The notes below the pieces were generated by a model that ran no database searches, was not told the DNA's origin, and was given only the letters and a program-made list of their open reading frames with translations. The translations under genes were made by a program, and so were the position numbers. Below are positions 36,428 through 44,218 of a DNA stretch of 64,000 bases, piece by piece; the stretch's first letter is position 1; the number at the start of each line of letters is the position of its first letter. The stretch comes from an uncultured Actinomycetes bacterium (GTDB taxonomy: Bacteria; Actinomycetota; Actinomycetes; Nanopelagicales; Nanopelagicaceae): assembly GCA_903834515.1 (NCBI GenBank), contig CAILJM010000011.1:123732-187731 (forward strand). The letters are read 5' to 3'.

Positions 36428-37123
36428 CTACTCGTTATCCTGAAGGTAATTCCGTTCTTTCATAATTTCGGCTTTCGCTTCAGAGGCGTACATCTCGACA
36501 TACTCTTGCCCTGAAAGCTTCTGTATCGCCTTCATGATCTGATCGGTTGACTCGCGTAATACTTGAAGATCGCGTGAATCGCCGGTGAAGAAGAGCGGCT
36601 CCCCGAAGACCATTTCTACTCGACGCACTTTAGGGACGATCTGACCAGTTGGTTGAATTTCAGCTGTATTAAACATCGCTACTGGTACTACAGGGCATCC
36701 CGACTCAATCGCCATTCGAGCTATGCCAGTACGCCCTTTGTAAAGGCGACCATCGGGTGAGCGAGTTCCTTCAGGATAGATACCGATGCAATTGCCCTCT
36801 TTGAGAAGGTCCAGCCCGGTAAGAATTGCCGCCTCGCTGCGACGTCCCCCGGCACGATCTACTGGGACTTGGCCTAATGCGATAAAGGTGAGTTTCTTAA
36901 TAAACCCCTTCAGGCCTGGCGAGGTGAAGTACTCGCTCTTTGCTAAAAAGGTGACCTTGCGAGGGACAACTAATGGCATGAAGATCGAATCACTAAAGGA
37001 GAGGTGATTCGAGGCGATAATGACCCCACCATTGTTCGGAACCTGACGCAGCCCCGTCACCTTAGGACGGAAGAAGAGCATCAGGAGCGGAGTCAGGAAT
37101 GACTTGAGGAAGGTATACGCCAC
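36428..37123 (-). CDS. plsC: 1-acyl-sn-glycerol-3-phosphate acyltransferase (PlsC family)
   Basis: The 231-residue protein shows ASNHLSFSDSIF (catalytic NHxxxxD, about residues 37-48), YPEGTRSPDGRLYKG (motif III, about 119-133) and CPVVPVAMF (motif IV). It begins with a membrane helix. It makes phosphatidic acid at the inner membrane face. Its position before ROK-SRPBCC-fadD-pimB matches the Mycobacterium Rv2182c region. It has its own leaderless -10 and diverges from the hydrolase gene across 46 bp. This is the second PlsC-type gene of the window. Confidence 0.9.
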   Translation of the reverse strand: MAYTFLKSFLTPLLMLFFRPKVTGLRQVPNNGGVIIASNHLSFSDSIFMPLVVPRKVTFLAKSEYFTSPGLKGFIKKLTFIALGQVPVDRAGGRRSEAAILTGLDLLKEGNCIGIYPEGTRSPDGRLYKGRTGIARMAIESGCPVVPVAMFNTAEIQPTGQIVPKVRRVEMVFGEPLFFTGDSRDLQVLRESTDQIMKAIQKLSGQEYVEMYASEAKAEIMKERNYLQDNE

Positions 37124-37129
37124 AGGAGT

Positions 37130-37135
37130 AATTTA
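37130..37135 (-). promoter_or_regulatory. -10 element, leaderless plsC
   Basis: TAAATT on the minus strand, then ACTCCT (6 nt), then the GTG at 37123. Confidence 0.65.
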
Positions 37136-37157
37136 GGGGTTAAGCGACCTCTTGTGA

Positions 37158-37163
37158 CACCAT
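37158..37163 (+). promoter_or_regulatory. possible extended -10, hydrolase gene
   Basis: CACCAT, 6 nt before the GTG at 37170, preceded by TGa. It lacks the first T of TANNNT. Confidence 0.35.
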
Positions 37164-37169
37164 CTGAGC

Positions 37170-38291
37170 GTGGCCGATATTCAAAATTCCGAATCTTTCA
37201 CTCTCCCGGGCGGGAAAGTCGGCGTTTTGATGATCCATGGCTTTACGGGATCTCCAGCGACCGTAGCGCCGTGGGCCCATGGCTTAGCGGCGGAAGGCTT
37301 CACAGTCAGCGTCCCGCGACTTGCTGGCCACGGCACCCGTTGGGAAGATCTTAATGAGACCACTTGGCAGGATTGGTATCAGAGCGCAGAGCGGGCGTAT
37401 CTCGAATTAAAGAAAGAGTGTGATCGGGTTTTTATAGCTGGTTTTAGCGTAGGTGGCGCGATTGCTCTTAAGCTCTCGGAAATTCGAGGAGCTGAAATTG
37501 AGGGTGTAATAATTCTCAATCCATCTATTTTTGATGAGAGAAAGTTTTACTACCTTCTCCCCCTCGTTAAACATCTCCTTCCATCGGTGAAGAGCGGCGC
37601 GATGGATGTGAACAAACCGAATTCAGTTCGGCATAGTTACGGCAGGATCCCATTGAAGGCACTTGATTCATTACGGGGCTTATGGAATTCAGTAGAGACG
37701 GAGCTCTATCTCGTGACCACACCGCTCATGGTCGCTTATTCAGTTCATGATCATGTTGTTGATCCTCGAAACTCTGAGACGATCATCGATAATGTTTACT
37801 CTGCCGATATTCGAGAGGTGATTTTTGAAAAATCTTTCCACAATGTTGCTCTAGACTACGAAGCAGATATTCTCATTGAAGAGAGCGTCGAATTCATCCG
37901 CGATGTATTAAGCGGTGAAATTTCTCGAACCGATAGCAGCGATGAGCGAGAACTCATTGATGCAGAATTTGAGGCGATCGTCTCCGGACTCTCCCTTGAT
38001 GAAAGCACTACGTCAAATTTCCTCGATGAACTTGATCGAGGACAGGCTGATGATTTCCATATTCCAAACCCACAATTGCCGACGCTTTCAGAGGCAAATC
38101 GTTCGGCGCTCTGGGTTCTCGGAGCAGGGGCTCTTCAATTAATTCTTTACATATTTACTGGCTTTGACCTCTTTGGAACTGGCGCTTGGCCTGGCGTCAT
38201 GGCAATAATTTTTGGGCTCGGAAAAATTATCTGGAACACCGCTCGACGCCTTGATGATGAATCAGATGGATCAGATGGAGCAGTTCTCTAA
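37170..38291 (+). CDS. alpha/beta hydrolase (carboxylesterase/monoglyceride lipase type) with C-terminal membrane tail
   Basis: In this 373-residue protein, residues 1-250 form an alpha/beta hydrolase: MIHGFTGSP (oxyanion region, about 21-29), nucleophile GFSVGG (Ser about 93), acid Asp in VHDHVVDPRN, and His in SFHNVALD. Residues 250-305 are acidic and probably disordered. Residues 308-350 hold two hydrophobic helices, unusual for this family, that would anchor it in the membrane. Its place beside plsC suggests lipid substrates. It starts with GTG, and its end overlaps the convergent ROK gene by 4 bp. Confidence 0.78.
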   Translation: MADIQNSESFTLPGGKVGVLMIHGFTGSPATVAPWAHGLAAEGFTVSVPRLAGHGTRWEDLNETTWQDWYQSAERAYLELKKECDRVFIAGFSVGGAIALKLSEIRGAEIEGVIILNPSIFDERKFYYLLPLVKHLLPSVKSGAMDVNKPNSVRHSYGRIPLKALDSLRGLWNSVETELYLVTTPLMVAYSVHDHVVDPRNSETIIDNVYSADIREVIFEKSFHNVALDYEADILIEESVEFIRDVLSGEISRTDSSDERELIDAEFEAIVSGLSLDESTTSNFLDELDRGQADDFHIPNPQLPTLSEANRSALWVLGAGALQLILYIFTGFDLFGTGAWPGVMAIIFGLGKIIWNTARRLDDESDGSDGAVL

Positions 38292-39232
38292 ATCCGAGCG
38301 AGGTCGGCTGCCCCTACGAGACCTGCATCATTTCCCAGCGTTGCTGGCACGATACGTGGTGAAGGGTGTTTGCCGCTAAATGGCATATATCGATCGAGTG
38401 CGATTCGAGTTGGCTCAAGTAATATCTCTCCAGCGTCAATGACGCCACCGCCGATTACGACACATGCTGGATCAAAGAGAACGCTTAATGAAGCGATACC
38501 CGCGCCGAGCCATTGGGCAGTGGTGTTAAAGCCGGCAAGCGCGATCGGGTCGCCATCTCGAGCCGCATCTGTAATGTGGTGACCAGAGAGGCCGGAAATT
38601 GTTCCGTCACCTCGAGCAAGAAGGTTATGTGCGGCATCTGGCGAGGCGCTGATCGCTTCGCGAACATGTCGCATTAATGCATTACCTGATGCATATTGTT
38701 CGAAGCAGCCTCGAGCACCGCAACCACAGAGATGACCTTCAGGGAGAACACGAAGGTGGCCAAATTCAGCACCAATTCCATAAGCGCCGCGTAATAGCTT
38801 CCCATCGATGACTGCTCCGCCGCCAATTCCCGTGCCAATTGTAAGAATCAACATCTGATCCTCACCGACACCAGCGCCGTATTTTGCTTCACCCCATGCC
38901 GCTGAATTTGCATCATTTTCAATCACGATCGGGAGGTCGACTAATCGTCCTATCTCAGAACGGAGATTTACCCCGTTCCACCCCGAAATATTTGGCGTAG
39001 CGAGCATTGTCTCTCGATCTGCGCTCACAAAACCTGCAGCGGAGACTCCTACCGCAATCGCCTCATGATCTCTAAGTAAGTGCTTCGCTACATCTGCAAT
39101 CGTCTTTGTGAGAGCAGCGCCTCCCTCTTTCGGCGTCGGTTCGCGATGTGTTGCCAATATCTTTCCGGATTCGTCGACAACTCCGCCAAGAACTTTTGTT
39201 CCGCCAACATCAATGCCAATAGTGAGTGTCAA
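38288..39232 (-). CDS. ROK family glucokinase
   Basis: This 314-residue sugar kinase opens with the ATP motif GIDVGGTKVLGG. It has the sugar-binding ENDANSAAWGE (about 116-126), IGTGIGGG (phosphate motif) and the zinc motif CGCGARGCFEQYAS. No DNA-binding N terminus is present, so it is a kinase and not a repressor. It should phosphorylate glucose or a similar hexose. It follows the SRPBCC gene by 2 bp in one operon. Confidence 0.88.
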   Translation of the reverse strand: MTLTIGIDVGGTKVLGGVVDESGKILATHREPTPKEGGAALTKTIADVAKHLLRDHEAIAVGVSAAGFVSADRETMLATPNISGWNGVNLRSEIGRLVDLPIVIENDANSAAWGEAKYGAGVGEDQMLILTIGTGIGGGAVIDGKLLRGAYGIGAEFGHLRVLPEGHLCGCGARGCFEQYASGNALMRHVREAISASPDAAHNLLARGDGTISGLSGHHITDAARDGDPIALAGFNTTAQWLGAGIASLSVLFDPACVVIGGGVIDAGEILLEPTRIALDRYMPFSGKHPSPRIVPATLGNDAGLVGAADLARI

Positions 39233-39234
39233 CG

Positions 39235-39681
39235 TTAGTTCTCCAGCTCTTCCGCGCGATCCTTCAACTCTTTTAATGCGAGCTCTATCGTCTCTTTCTC
39301 TGCCTTATTTCGCATCATCGCGGGAATCGGCATAGATAGGGCCACGGTGAGTTCATATCCCACCGTCGTGCTGCCATCGCCATTATCGGAAACTGTGTAA
39401 CCACCACTCATCTGCGTCAACATATCCGCATCATCAAGAGTGAAGGTCAGACTATTCGGCGCTGCGCTCCAGTCGTAATCCAAAATTACTCGATCTTTCA
39501 ATTGGCCAGCCTTGATGACCATTTCTACCTTCGTGGCTTTTCCTTCGCCATCGCTGGATAAGACCGATGCGCTTTTAATAGCGCTCGACCAGGCGGGGTA
39601 GCCCGCTGGGTCAAAGAGCAGGGCTCTGACAGCGTCGACTGATGCCTCAATGTGAACGGAACTTTTCGATGTATCGGACAT
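39235..39681 (-). CDS. SRPBCC (polyketide cyclase/START-like) family protein
   Basis: The 148-residue protein has the SRPBCC layout: SSVHIEASVDAVRALLFDPAGYPAW at the N terminus, a beta sheet, and a long C-terminal Glu/Lys helix. It is a ligand-binding cup that holds hydrophobic molecules; the ligand is unknown. It lies beside fadD, as in Mycobacterium (Rv2185c). The start is set to ATG 39681 (MSDTSK), not two codons earlier, because TAACCT lies exactly 6 nt before it. Confidence 0.8.
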   Translation of the reverse strand: MSDTSKSSVHIEASVDAVRALLFDPAGYPAWSSAIKSASVLSSDGEGKATKVEMVIKAGQLKDRVILDYDWSAAPNSLTFTLDDADMLTQMSGGYTVSDNGDGSTTVGYELTVALSMPIPAMMRNKAEKETIELALKELKDRAEELEN

Positions 39682-39687
39682 GCCCAT

Positions 39688-39693
39688 AGGTTA
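39688..39693 (-). promoter_or_regulatory. -10 element, leaderless SRPBCC gene
   Basis: TAACCT on the minus strand, then ATGGGC (6 nt), then the ATG at 39681. It argues that the ATG inside the 6-nt spacer is not the start. Confidence 0.6.
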
Positions 39694-39731
39694 CTGCCCC
39701 AAGCCTCTAGCCTTCGGCGCATTTGCACCAC

Positions 39732-39737
39732 TACCGT
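39732..39737 (+). promoter_or_regulatory. -10 element, leaderless fadD
   Basis: TACCGT, then TAACTC (6 nt), then the ATG at 39744. Confidence 0.65.
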
Positions 39738-39743
39738 TAACTC

Positions 39744-41528
39744 ATGGATGAATTCTCAACTCCCGCGATAGTCCCAGCCGCCACCGCCGGCAATCTCACA
39801 AATTTGATCGCCGAGCGCGCCTGGTTTGAGCCTCAGCGGATCATGCTCTCGCGTCCTCTAGGCGACGGATGGCAAGGTGTGACAGCCCGAGAGTTTGAAG
39901 AGGAAGTGAGGACAACTGCGAAGGGCCTCATTGCATCGGGAATAGCCCTCGGTGATCGAGTTGCAATCATGGCGAAGACCCGTTACGAGTGGACCGTTTT
40001 AGATTTTGCAATTTGGTTTGCTGGTGGCGTCTGCGTTCCAATCTATGAGACATCAAGTGCAGAACAAATCCAATGGATTCTCGAGGATTCTGGGGCTGTC
40101 GCCATCGTTGTAGAGACACCCGCCCTTGCGGAGTTAGCAACGCCAGTGATGGGCGTCAATTGCAAACAGATCTGGACAATTACCGAAGATGCGCTCAATC
40201 ACCTGGTGCAGAGAGGATCATCGATCAGCGATGATGAGATAAACCATCGCAGAAGCGCTCTCAACCCCGACACTCTTGCTACTTTGATTTACACATCAGG
40301 TACAACCGGTAAGCCAAAAGGTGTTCAACTCACTCACGGCAACTTCCTTGCTGAATGTGGAAATGTGGTGCAAGGCGCTTCAGATTTATTCCTCAAACCT
40401 GATGGCTCTACCCTGCTCTTCCTTCCCGTTGCTCACGTATTCGGAAGAATGGTTCAAATTGGGGCGATTACTGCAGGACTTCATTTAGCACATTGCGGCG
40501 ATATCAATCGACTTCCGCAAGATCTTGCCTCATTCAAACCCACCTTCGTTCTCGCCGTTCCGCGTATCTTTGAAAAGATTTACAATGGCGCAGAAGCTCG
40601 CGCAGAGGCGGCAGGAAAAGGAAATATTTTCCGCAAAGCATCAGATGTAGCGATCAAATACTCGCAAGGGCTAGATGACGGAAAAATAAGTCTCTCACTT
40701 CGCCTAAAGCATCAACTTTTTGACAAACTTGTTTACTCCAAAATTCGCGCCGGTATGGGTGGAGCAGTCGAAGCTGCGATATCTGGTGGTGCCCCTCTTG
40801 GTTCACGCCTTGGACATTTCTATCGTGGTGCTGGCGTCCGAGTTCTTGAAGGCTACGGCCTGACGGAAACGACAGCAGGTGCAACACTTAACTTAACTCA
40901 TTCACAAAAGGTCGGATCAGTGGGCAAGCCACTCCCAAGCACCACTGTCAGAATCGCCGAAGATGGCGAAATTCTCATTAAAGGCCCCATCATTATGCGT
41001 GGCTATTGGCAGAACGATTCGGCAAATGAGGAAGTCTTCACACCGGATGGCTTCTTCCGCTCTGGCGATCTTGGTGCTCTCGACTCTGAAGGTTACTTAA
41101 CGATCACTGGCCGAAAGAAGGAACTTATCGTTACCGCTGGTGGAAAGAACGTGGCGCCAGCCGTCCTTGAAGATCGAGTACGTGCGCACCCTCTTGTAAG
41201 TCAATGCTTGGTCGTTGGTGATAACAAACCATTTATTGCGGCGCTCGTTACTTTAGATGCCGAAGCAATTAAGGGCTGGAGTGCAGCAAATAAGAAAGCT
41301 GGGACATCAATTGCAGATCTAGCAAAAGATCCGACTCTTATCGCAGTTATTCAAACCGCGATTGATGACGCAAATAAGGCGGTTAGCCGAGCTGAGTCAA
41401 TTCGAAAATTCACAATACTTCCCATTGATTTCACCATCGCTGATGGTCAACTCACTGCGAAGCTTTCGGTTAAACGGCATGTTGTCGCTAATCAATTTGC
41501 GCGAGAGATCAACGAACTCTTCCTGTAA
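39744..41528 (+). CDS. fadD: long-chain fatty acid-CoA ligase (FadD15-like)
   Basis: This 594-residue AMP-forming ligase carries YTSGTTGKPKGVQLTHGN (P-loop, about residues 182-199), GYGLTETT (about 370-377), and GRKKELIVTAGGKNVAP (catalytic hinge and Lys region, about 455-471). It activates long-chain fatty acids to acyl-CoA for beta-oxidation or lipid synthesis. Gene order SRPBCC, fadD, pimB matches Mycobacterium Rv2185c-Rv2187-Rv2188c. It diverges from the SRPBCC gene over 62 bp. A small LuxR-type gene follows after 13 bp. Confidence 0.92.
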   Translation: MDEFSTPAIVPAATAGNLTNLIAERAWFEPQRIMLSRPLGDGWQGVTAREFEEEVRTTAKGLIASGIALGDRVAIMAKTRYEWTVLDFAIWFAGGVCVPIYETSSAEQIQWILEDSGAVAIVVETPALAELATPVMGVNCKQIWTITEDALNHLVQRGSSISDDEINHRRSALNPDTLATLIYTSGTTGKPKGVQLTHGNFLAECGNVVQGASDLFLKPDGSTLLFLPVAHVFGRMVQIGAITAGLHLAHCGDINRLPQDLASFKPTFVLAVPRIFEKIYNGAEARAEAAGKGNIFRKASDVAIKYSQGLDDGKISLSLRLKHQLFDKLVYSKIRAGMGGAVEAAISGGAPLGSRLGHFYRGAGVRVLEGYGLTETTAGATLNLTHSQKVGSVGKPLPSTTVRIAEDGEILIKGPIIMRGYWQNDSANEEVFTPDGFFRSGDLGALDSEGYLTITGRKKELIVTAGGKNVAPAVLEDRVRAHPLVSQCLVVGDNKPFIAALVTLDAEAIKGWSAANKKAGTSIADLAKDPTLIAVIQTAIDDANKAVSRAESIRKFTILPIDFTIADGQLTAKLSVKRHVVANQFAREINELFL

Positions 41529-41541
41529 AGAGCTAAATATC

Positions 41542-41934
41542 ATGTCCGATGATTCTTTGAAATCGCTCAAAAAGATTCAAAACTTGATCGGACATGATTT
41601 AAATGCAATCGGATTGAGTATTGATGAGACGATCGGTAGAAATGCCACAAATCAACATACTCGCAGCGCCTTAAGGGCAATTCGATCCGCGATCGATGAT
41701 CTTCAAGAAAAATTGAGAGACCTCACAAATAGCTCGAATCTTTTGACGAAACGAGAGAGTGAGATCTTAAACGCACTTACATCAGCCATGACTGCAGCAG
41801 AGATCGCAGATTTTTACTCGATATCGGAGCCTACTGTGAAGAGCCACATGGCTTCGATCTATCGAAAACTTGGAGTAAGTAACAAGACAAGTGCGCTGGC
41901 GGAAGGAAAACGCCGGGGTTTAATTACGCCATAA
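41542..41934 (+). CDS. small LuxR-type HTH regulator
   Basis: The 130-residue protein has no receiver domain. Residues 1-70 look helical and charged (SLKKIQNLIGHDLNAIGLSI), which may serve for dimerisation. Residues 71-130 are a LuxR-type HTH: LTKRESEILNAL, then AEIADFYSISEPTVKSHMASIYRKLGVSNKTSALA. The ATG is 13 bp after fadD with AAAGAG upstream, so it is probably cotranscribed with it. This gene is not part of the Mycobacterium fadD-pimB order. Its target is unknown. The 3' end overlaps pimB (convergent) by 15 bp. Confidence 0.75.
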   Translation: MSDDSLKSLKKIQNLIGHDLNAIGLSIDETIGRNATNQHTRSALRAIRSAIDDLQEKLRDLTNSSNLLTKRESEILNALTSAMTAAEIADFYSISEPTVKSHMASIYRKLGVSNKTSALAEGKRRGLITP

Positions 41935-43062
41935 AAGTGCGTTAAATCGCTCGCCCCACATGGTCCAACTCCAATTACTCATAGCCCACTCTCGACCCGC
42001 AATCGCCATCTGCTCGCGACGCTTCGGATCTAACAAAAGAGAAATCGCCGCTGCTGAAATCGCCGCAACATCATCGCCATCAACTACTAAGCCTGTTACG
42101 CCATCCAACACTGCATCAGGAGCTCCTCCCGATGCACCGCCCAAGACTGGTATGCCGGTCGAACTCGCCTCTAGATAGACAATTCCAAGCCCTTCTACCT
42201 CTAGCCCAAAGAAACGAGAACGCGATGGCATCGCAAAAATTGCTCCAAGTCGCAGATAATCCGGAAGCTCTCGGTACTGGACTCGCCCCACAAAATACAC
42301 ATAATCGTGAAGGTTCAATTGAGTTACGAGCTTTTCAAGATGCGCTTTATATGGTCCCTCGCCCACTAAGAGCAATGCAACATCGGGGACTTCTTGAATA
42401 ATCTGCGGAAGCGCCTCGATCAGACGGTCCTGCCCCTTGCGATGTACCAATCGCCCAACCGAGACAATAATTTTCTTCTCACGAAGTCCAAGTGACTGAA
42501 GTAAAGCCTCCGATGGAACTCCTGGAGTGAAATGATCGATCGCAATGCCTGGAGCTATTCGGACTGCATGGACTTTATCTCCAAGGATCGGTTCCATCGC
42601 GTGATGCGTGAACTTCCCCAAGAAAGTAATGACATCGAGATTTCGACAGATCCGTTTCATGACCCAAGAGAATGGCCAGACTTTGGACCACCACACTTCA
42701 TGGCCATGAGTAAGGCCTACCTGTCTACGAGCCCCTTGTCGTTTTAAGTGGCCAGCCATCCATCCAAGAGGTGCGGTCGCCCCATACCAAATAATCTCTG
42801 ATCCGTGTTTTTTCATTACATCTGCAATGGCTCGGTTCACGCGAGGAGTCGGCAATAAAATCCTTGACTTATCGCGAATTACTTTAACTCCGAACTTCTT
42901 CTCAAGGCTCAGATCGAATTGGCCATCACCGCTCTGCGCAGATGTGTAGATGACGATTTGCGAGCCATCGAGTTCGCCCAGCAGACCCAAGATAAAACTC
43001 TCGATACCACCAGCTCTGGGTCCAAGATCATTTGTCACCAGCAATATTGGACGCGAACTCAC
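41920..43062 (-). CDS. GT4 glycosyltransferase, PimB-like mannosyltransferase
   Basis: This 380-residue GT-B enzyme has an N-terminal acceptor domain (NDLGPRAGGIESFI), the C-terminal nucleotide-sugar domain with VSVGRLVHRKGQDRLIEAL (about residues 195-213), and the donor-site motif EGLGIVYLEASSTGIPV (about 288-304, with the E-x7-E glutamates). In Mycobacterium the gene at this position, pimB, adds the second mannose to phosphatidylinositol mannoside. The same role is likely here, since ino1 is also present. It starts with GTG and has a leaderless -10. Confidence 0.82.
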   Translation of the reverse strand: MSSRPILLVTNDLGPRAGGIESFILGLLGELDGSQIVIYTSAQSGDGQFDLSLEKKFGVKVIRDKSRILLPTPRVNRAIADVMKKHGSEIIWYGATAPLGWMAGHLKRQGARRQVGLTHGHEVWWSKVWPFSWVMKRICRNLDVITFLGKFTHHAMEPILGDKVHAVRIAPGIAIDHFTPGVPSEALLQSLGLREKKIIVSVGRLVHRKGQDRLIEALPQIIQEVPDVALLLVGEGPYKAHLEKLVTQLNLHDYVYFVGRVQYRELPDYLRLGAIFAMPSRSRFFGLEVEGLGIVYLEASSTGIPVLGGASGGAPDAVLDGVTGLVVDGDDVAAISAAAISLLLDPKRREQMAIAGREWAMSNWSWTMWGERFNALLWRN

Positions 43063-43068
43063 ATCGGA

Positions 43069-43074
43069 AGGCTA
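43069..43074 (-). promoter_or_regulatory. -10 element, leaderless pimB-like gene
   Basis: TAGCCT on the minus strand, then TCCGAT (6 nt), then the GTG at 43062. It shares two base pairs with the opposing -10 at 43073-43078. Confidence 0.65.
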
Positions 43075-43078
43075 TCGT
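43073..43078 (+). promoter_or_regulatory. -10 element, leaderless RibD-like gene
   Basis: TATCGT, then TTGGCT (6 nt), then the ATG at 43085. Confidence 0.65.
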
Positions 43079-43084
43079 TTGGCT

Positions 43085-43609
43085 ATGCCGATCATCGCCA
43101 ACCTCGTCATTGGACACGAGGGTGCAACAACCGTCGCTGGTCAATCTTCAGGGCTAAGCACTGGTTCCGATCGGATGCGCTTCCATCAGATCAGGACTCT
43201 TGCTGATGCAATCCTCATTGGTGGCTCAACAGCTCGAGCCGAACCATATGAAAGAACTCCAGTACCGCTCTACGTCTGTACCAACTCTGAAAGACCTCCC
43301 GGAAGTGCTGCTGCGAATCCGAAGGCGGTCGCCCTTCGAATGAGCCCTTCTCATGCCATCGCGGCTGCTCTTAGAGAACATAAGACGATCCTTATCGAGG
43401 CAGGCCCAAATTTTCTCGAGAGTGTGTTGAAAGCCTCTTTGGTTGACACTCTCTACCTTACGAGAGTGAGTAAGAGCGGCGATGGCCCCCTCTTTACTCT
43501 CGACCCCACCACCGTGGGGTTGAGCCTTGTTGAGGAGCAAAAAAGCCTTGCGGGAAATGGGAGCGAAGAGGATATCTTCCAGGTGTATGCGCGCCTCCCA
43601 ACGAAGTAA
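43085..43609 (+). CDS. RibD C-terminal/dihydrofolate-reductase-like protein
   Basis: The 174-residue protein has the RibD_C fold: an opening strand MPIIANLVIG, DRMRFHQIRTLADAILIGGSTARAEPY (NADPH-binding region, about 30-56), and ILIEAGPNFLESVL (glycine-rich, about 100-113). There is no deaminase domain. Relatives include Mycobacterium Rv2671, annotated RibD but shown to act like a dihydrofolate reductase. The substrate is not certain. ATG 43085 is supported by the -10 and by the fold; upstream in-frame sequence overlaps the divergent gene. Confidence 0.75.
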   Translation: MPIIANLVIGHEGATTVAGQSSGLSTGSDRMRFHQIRTLADAILIGGSTARAEPYERTPVPLYVCTNSERPPGSAAANPKAVALRMSPSHAIAAALREHKTILIEAGPNFLESVLKASLVDTLYLTRVSKSGDGPLFTLDPTTVGLSLVEEQKSLAGNGSEEDIFQVYARLPTK

Positions 43610-43621
43610 TTGCTGCGAAAA

Positions 43622-43627
43622 TAGACT
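43622..43627 (+). promoter_or_regulatory. -10 element, leaderless DUF3000 gene
   Basis: TAGACT, then CGCTCA (6 nt), then the GTG at 43634. Confidence 0.7.
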
Positions 43628-43633
43628 CGCTCA

Positions 43634-44203
43634 GTGAGCGCAATCGATAGACCTGTGAGCATCGCTTGGGATCAGATTCTCAATGAGATACGCGCTATCG
43701 CGCTACGCAATGAAATAGTTTTGGAAGAGGTGCCTGCTCCTCAGAAACTTGCGCCACATGCGCTTGCCCTGACGGCAGATGTGGATATAGATGTTGCAAC
43801 CGGACGATTTGTACTCCTCCATGATCCCCAAGGACAAGATGGCTGGTCGGGCGCATATCGCTGTGTCACTTTTTCTCGAGCCGCAATAGAACTAGAGCTC
43901 GCCAACGATCCTTCCTTGTGTGATGTGAGTTGGTCGTGGCTTATCGAATCTCTCGTAGCGAACGGCGCTGATTATCACAATCCGAGTGGGACAGTAACGC
44001 GTGTGGCAAGTTCCTCCTACGGAGAACTTGATGGGCGTGACGAAGATTCAGAGGTGGAAGTGCGTGCATCATGGACTCCATCAAGCGGAAATAATATTGT
44101 CGCTCATGTCATGTCATGGGTAAATCTCTTAGAGAAGATCTCTGGTCTCGAACCCCTACCTGAAGGCGTTGCGCAACTTCCAAATAAGCGCCTCGGAAAA
44201 TAG
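43634..44203 (+). CDS. DUF3000 family protein
   Basis: The 189-residue soluble protein matches the actinobacterial DUF3000 family in length and in motifs such as LAPHALALTADVD, GRFVLLHDPQGQDGW and VSWSWLIESLVANGADY. Its function is unknown. It sits directly before rnd, as in Mycobacterium (Rv2680-Rv2681). No catalytic signature or membrane segment is visible. It starts with GTG. Confidence 0.82.
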   Translation: MSAIDRPVSIAWDQILNEIRAIALRNEIVLEEVPAPQKLAPHALALTADVDIDVATGRFVLLHDPQGQDGWSGAYRCVTFSRAAIELELANDPSLCDVSWSWLIESLVANGADYHNPSGTVTRVASSSYGELDGRDEDSEVEVRASWTPSSGNNIVAHVMSWVNLLEKISGLEPLPEGVAQLPNKRLGK

Positions 44204-44218
44204 TTACCTTAAATCACC

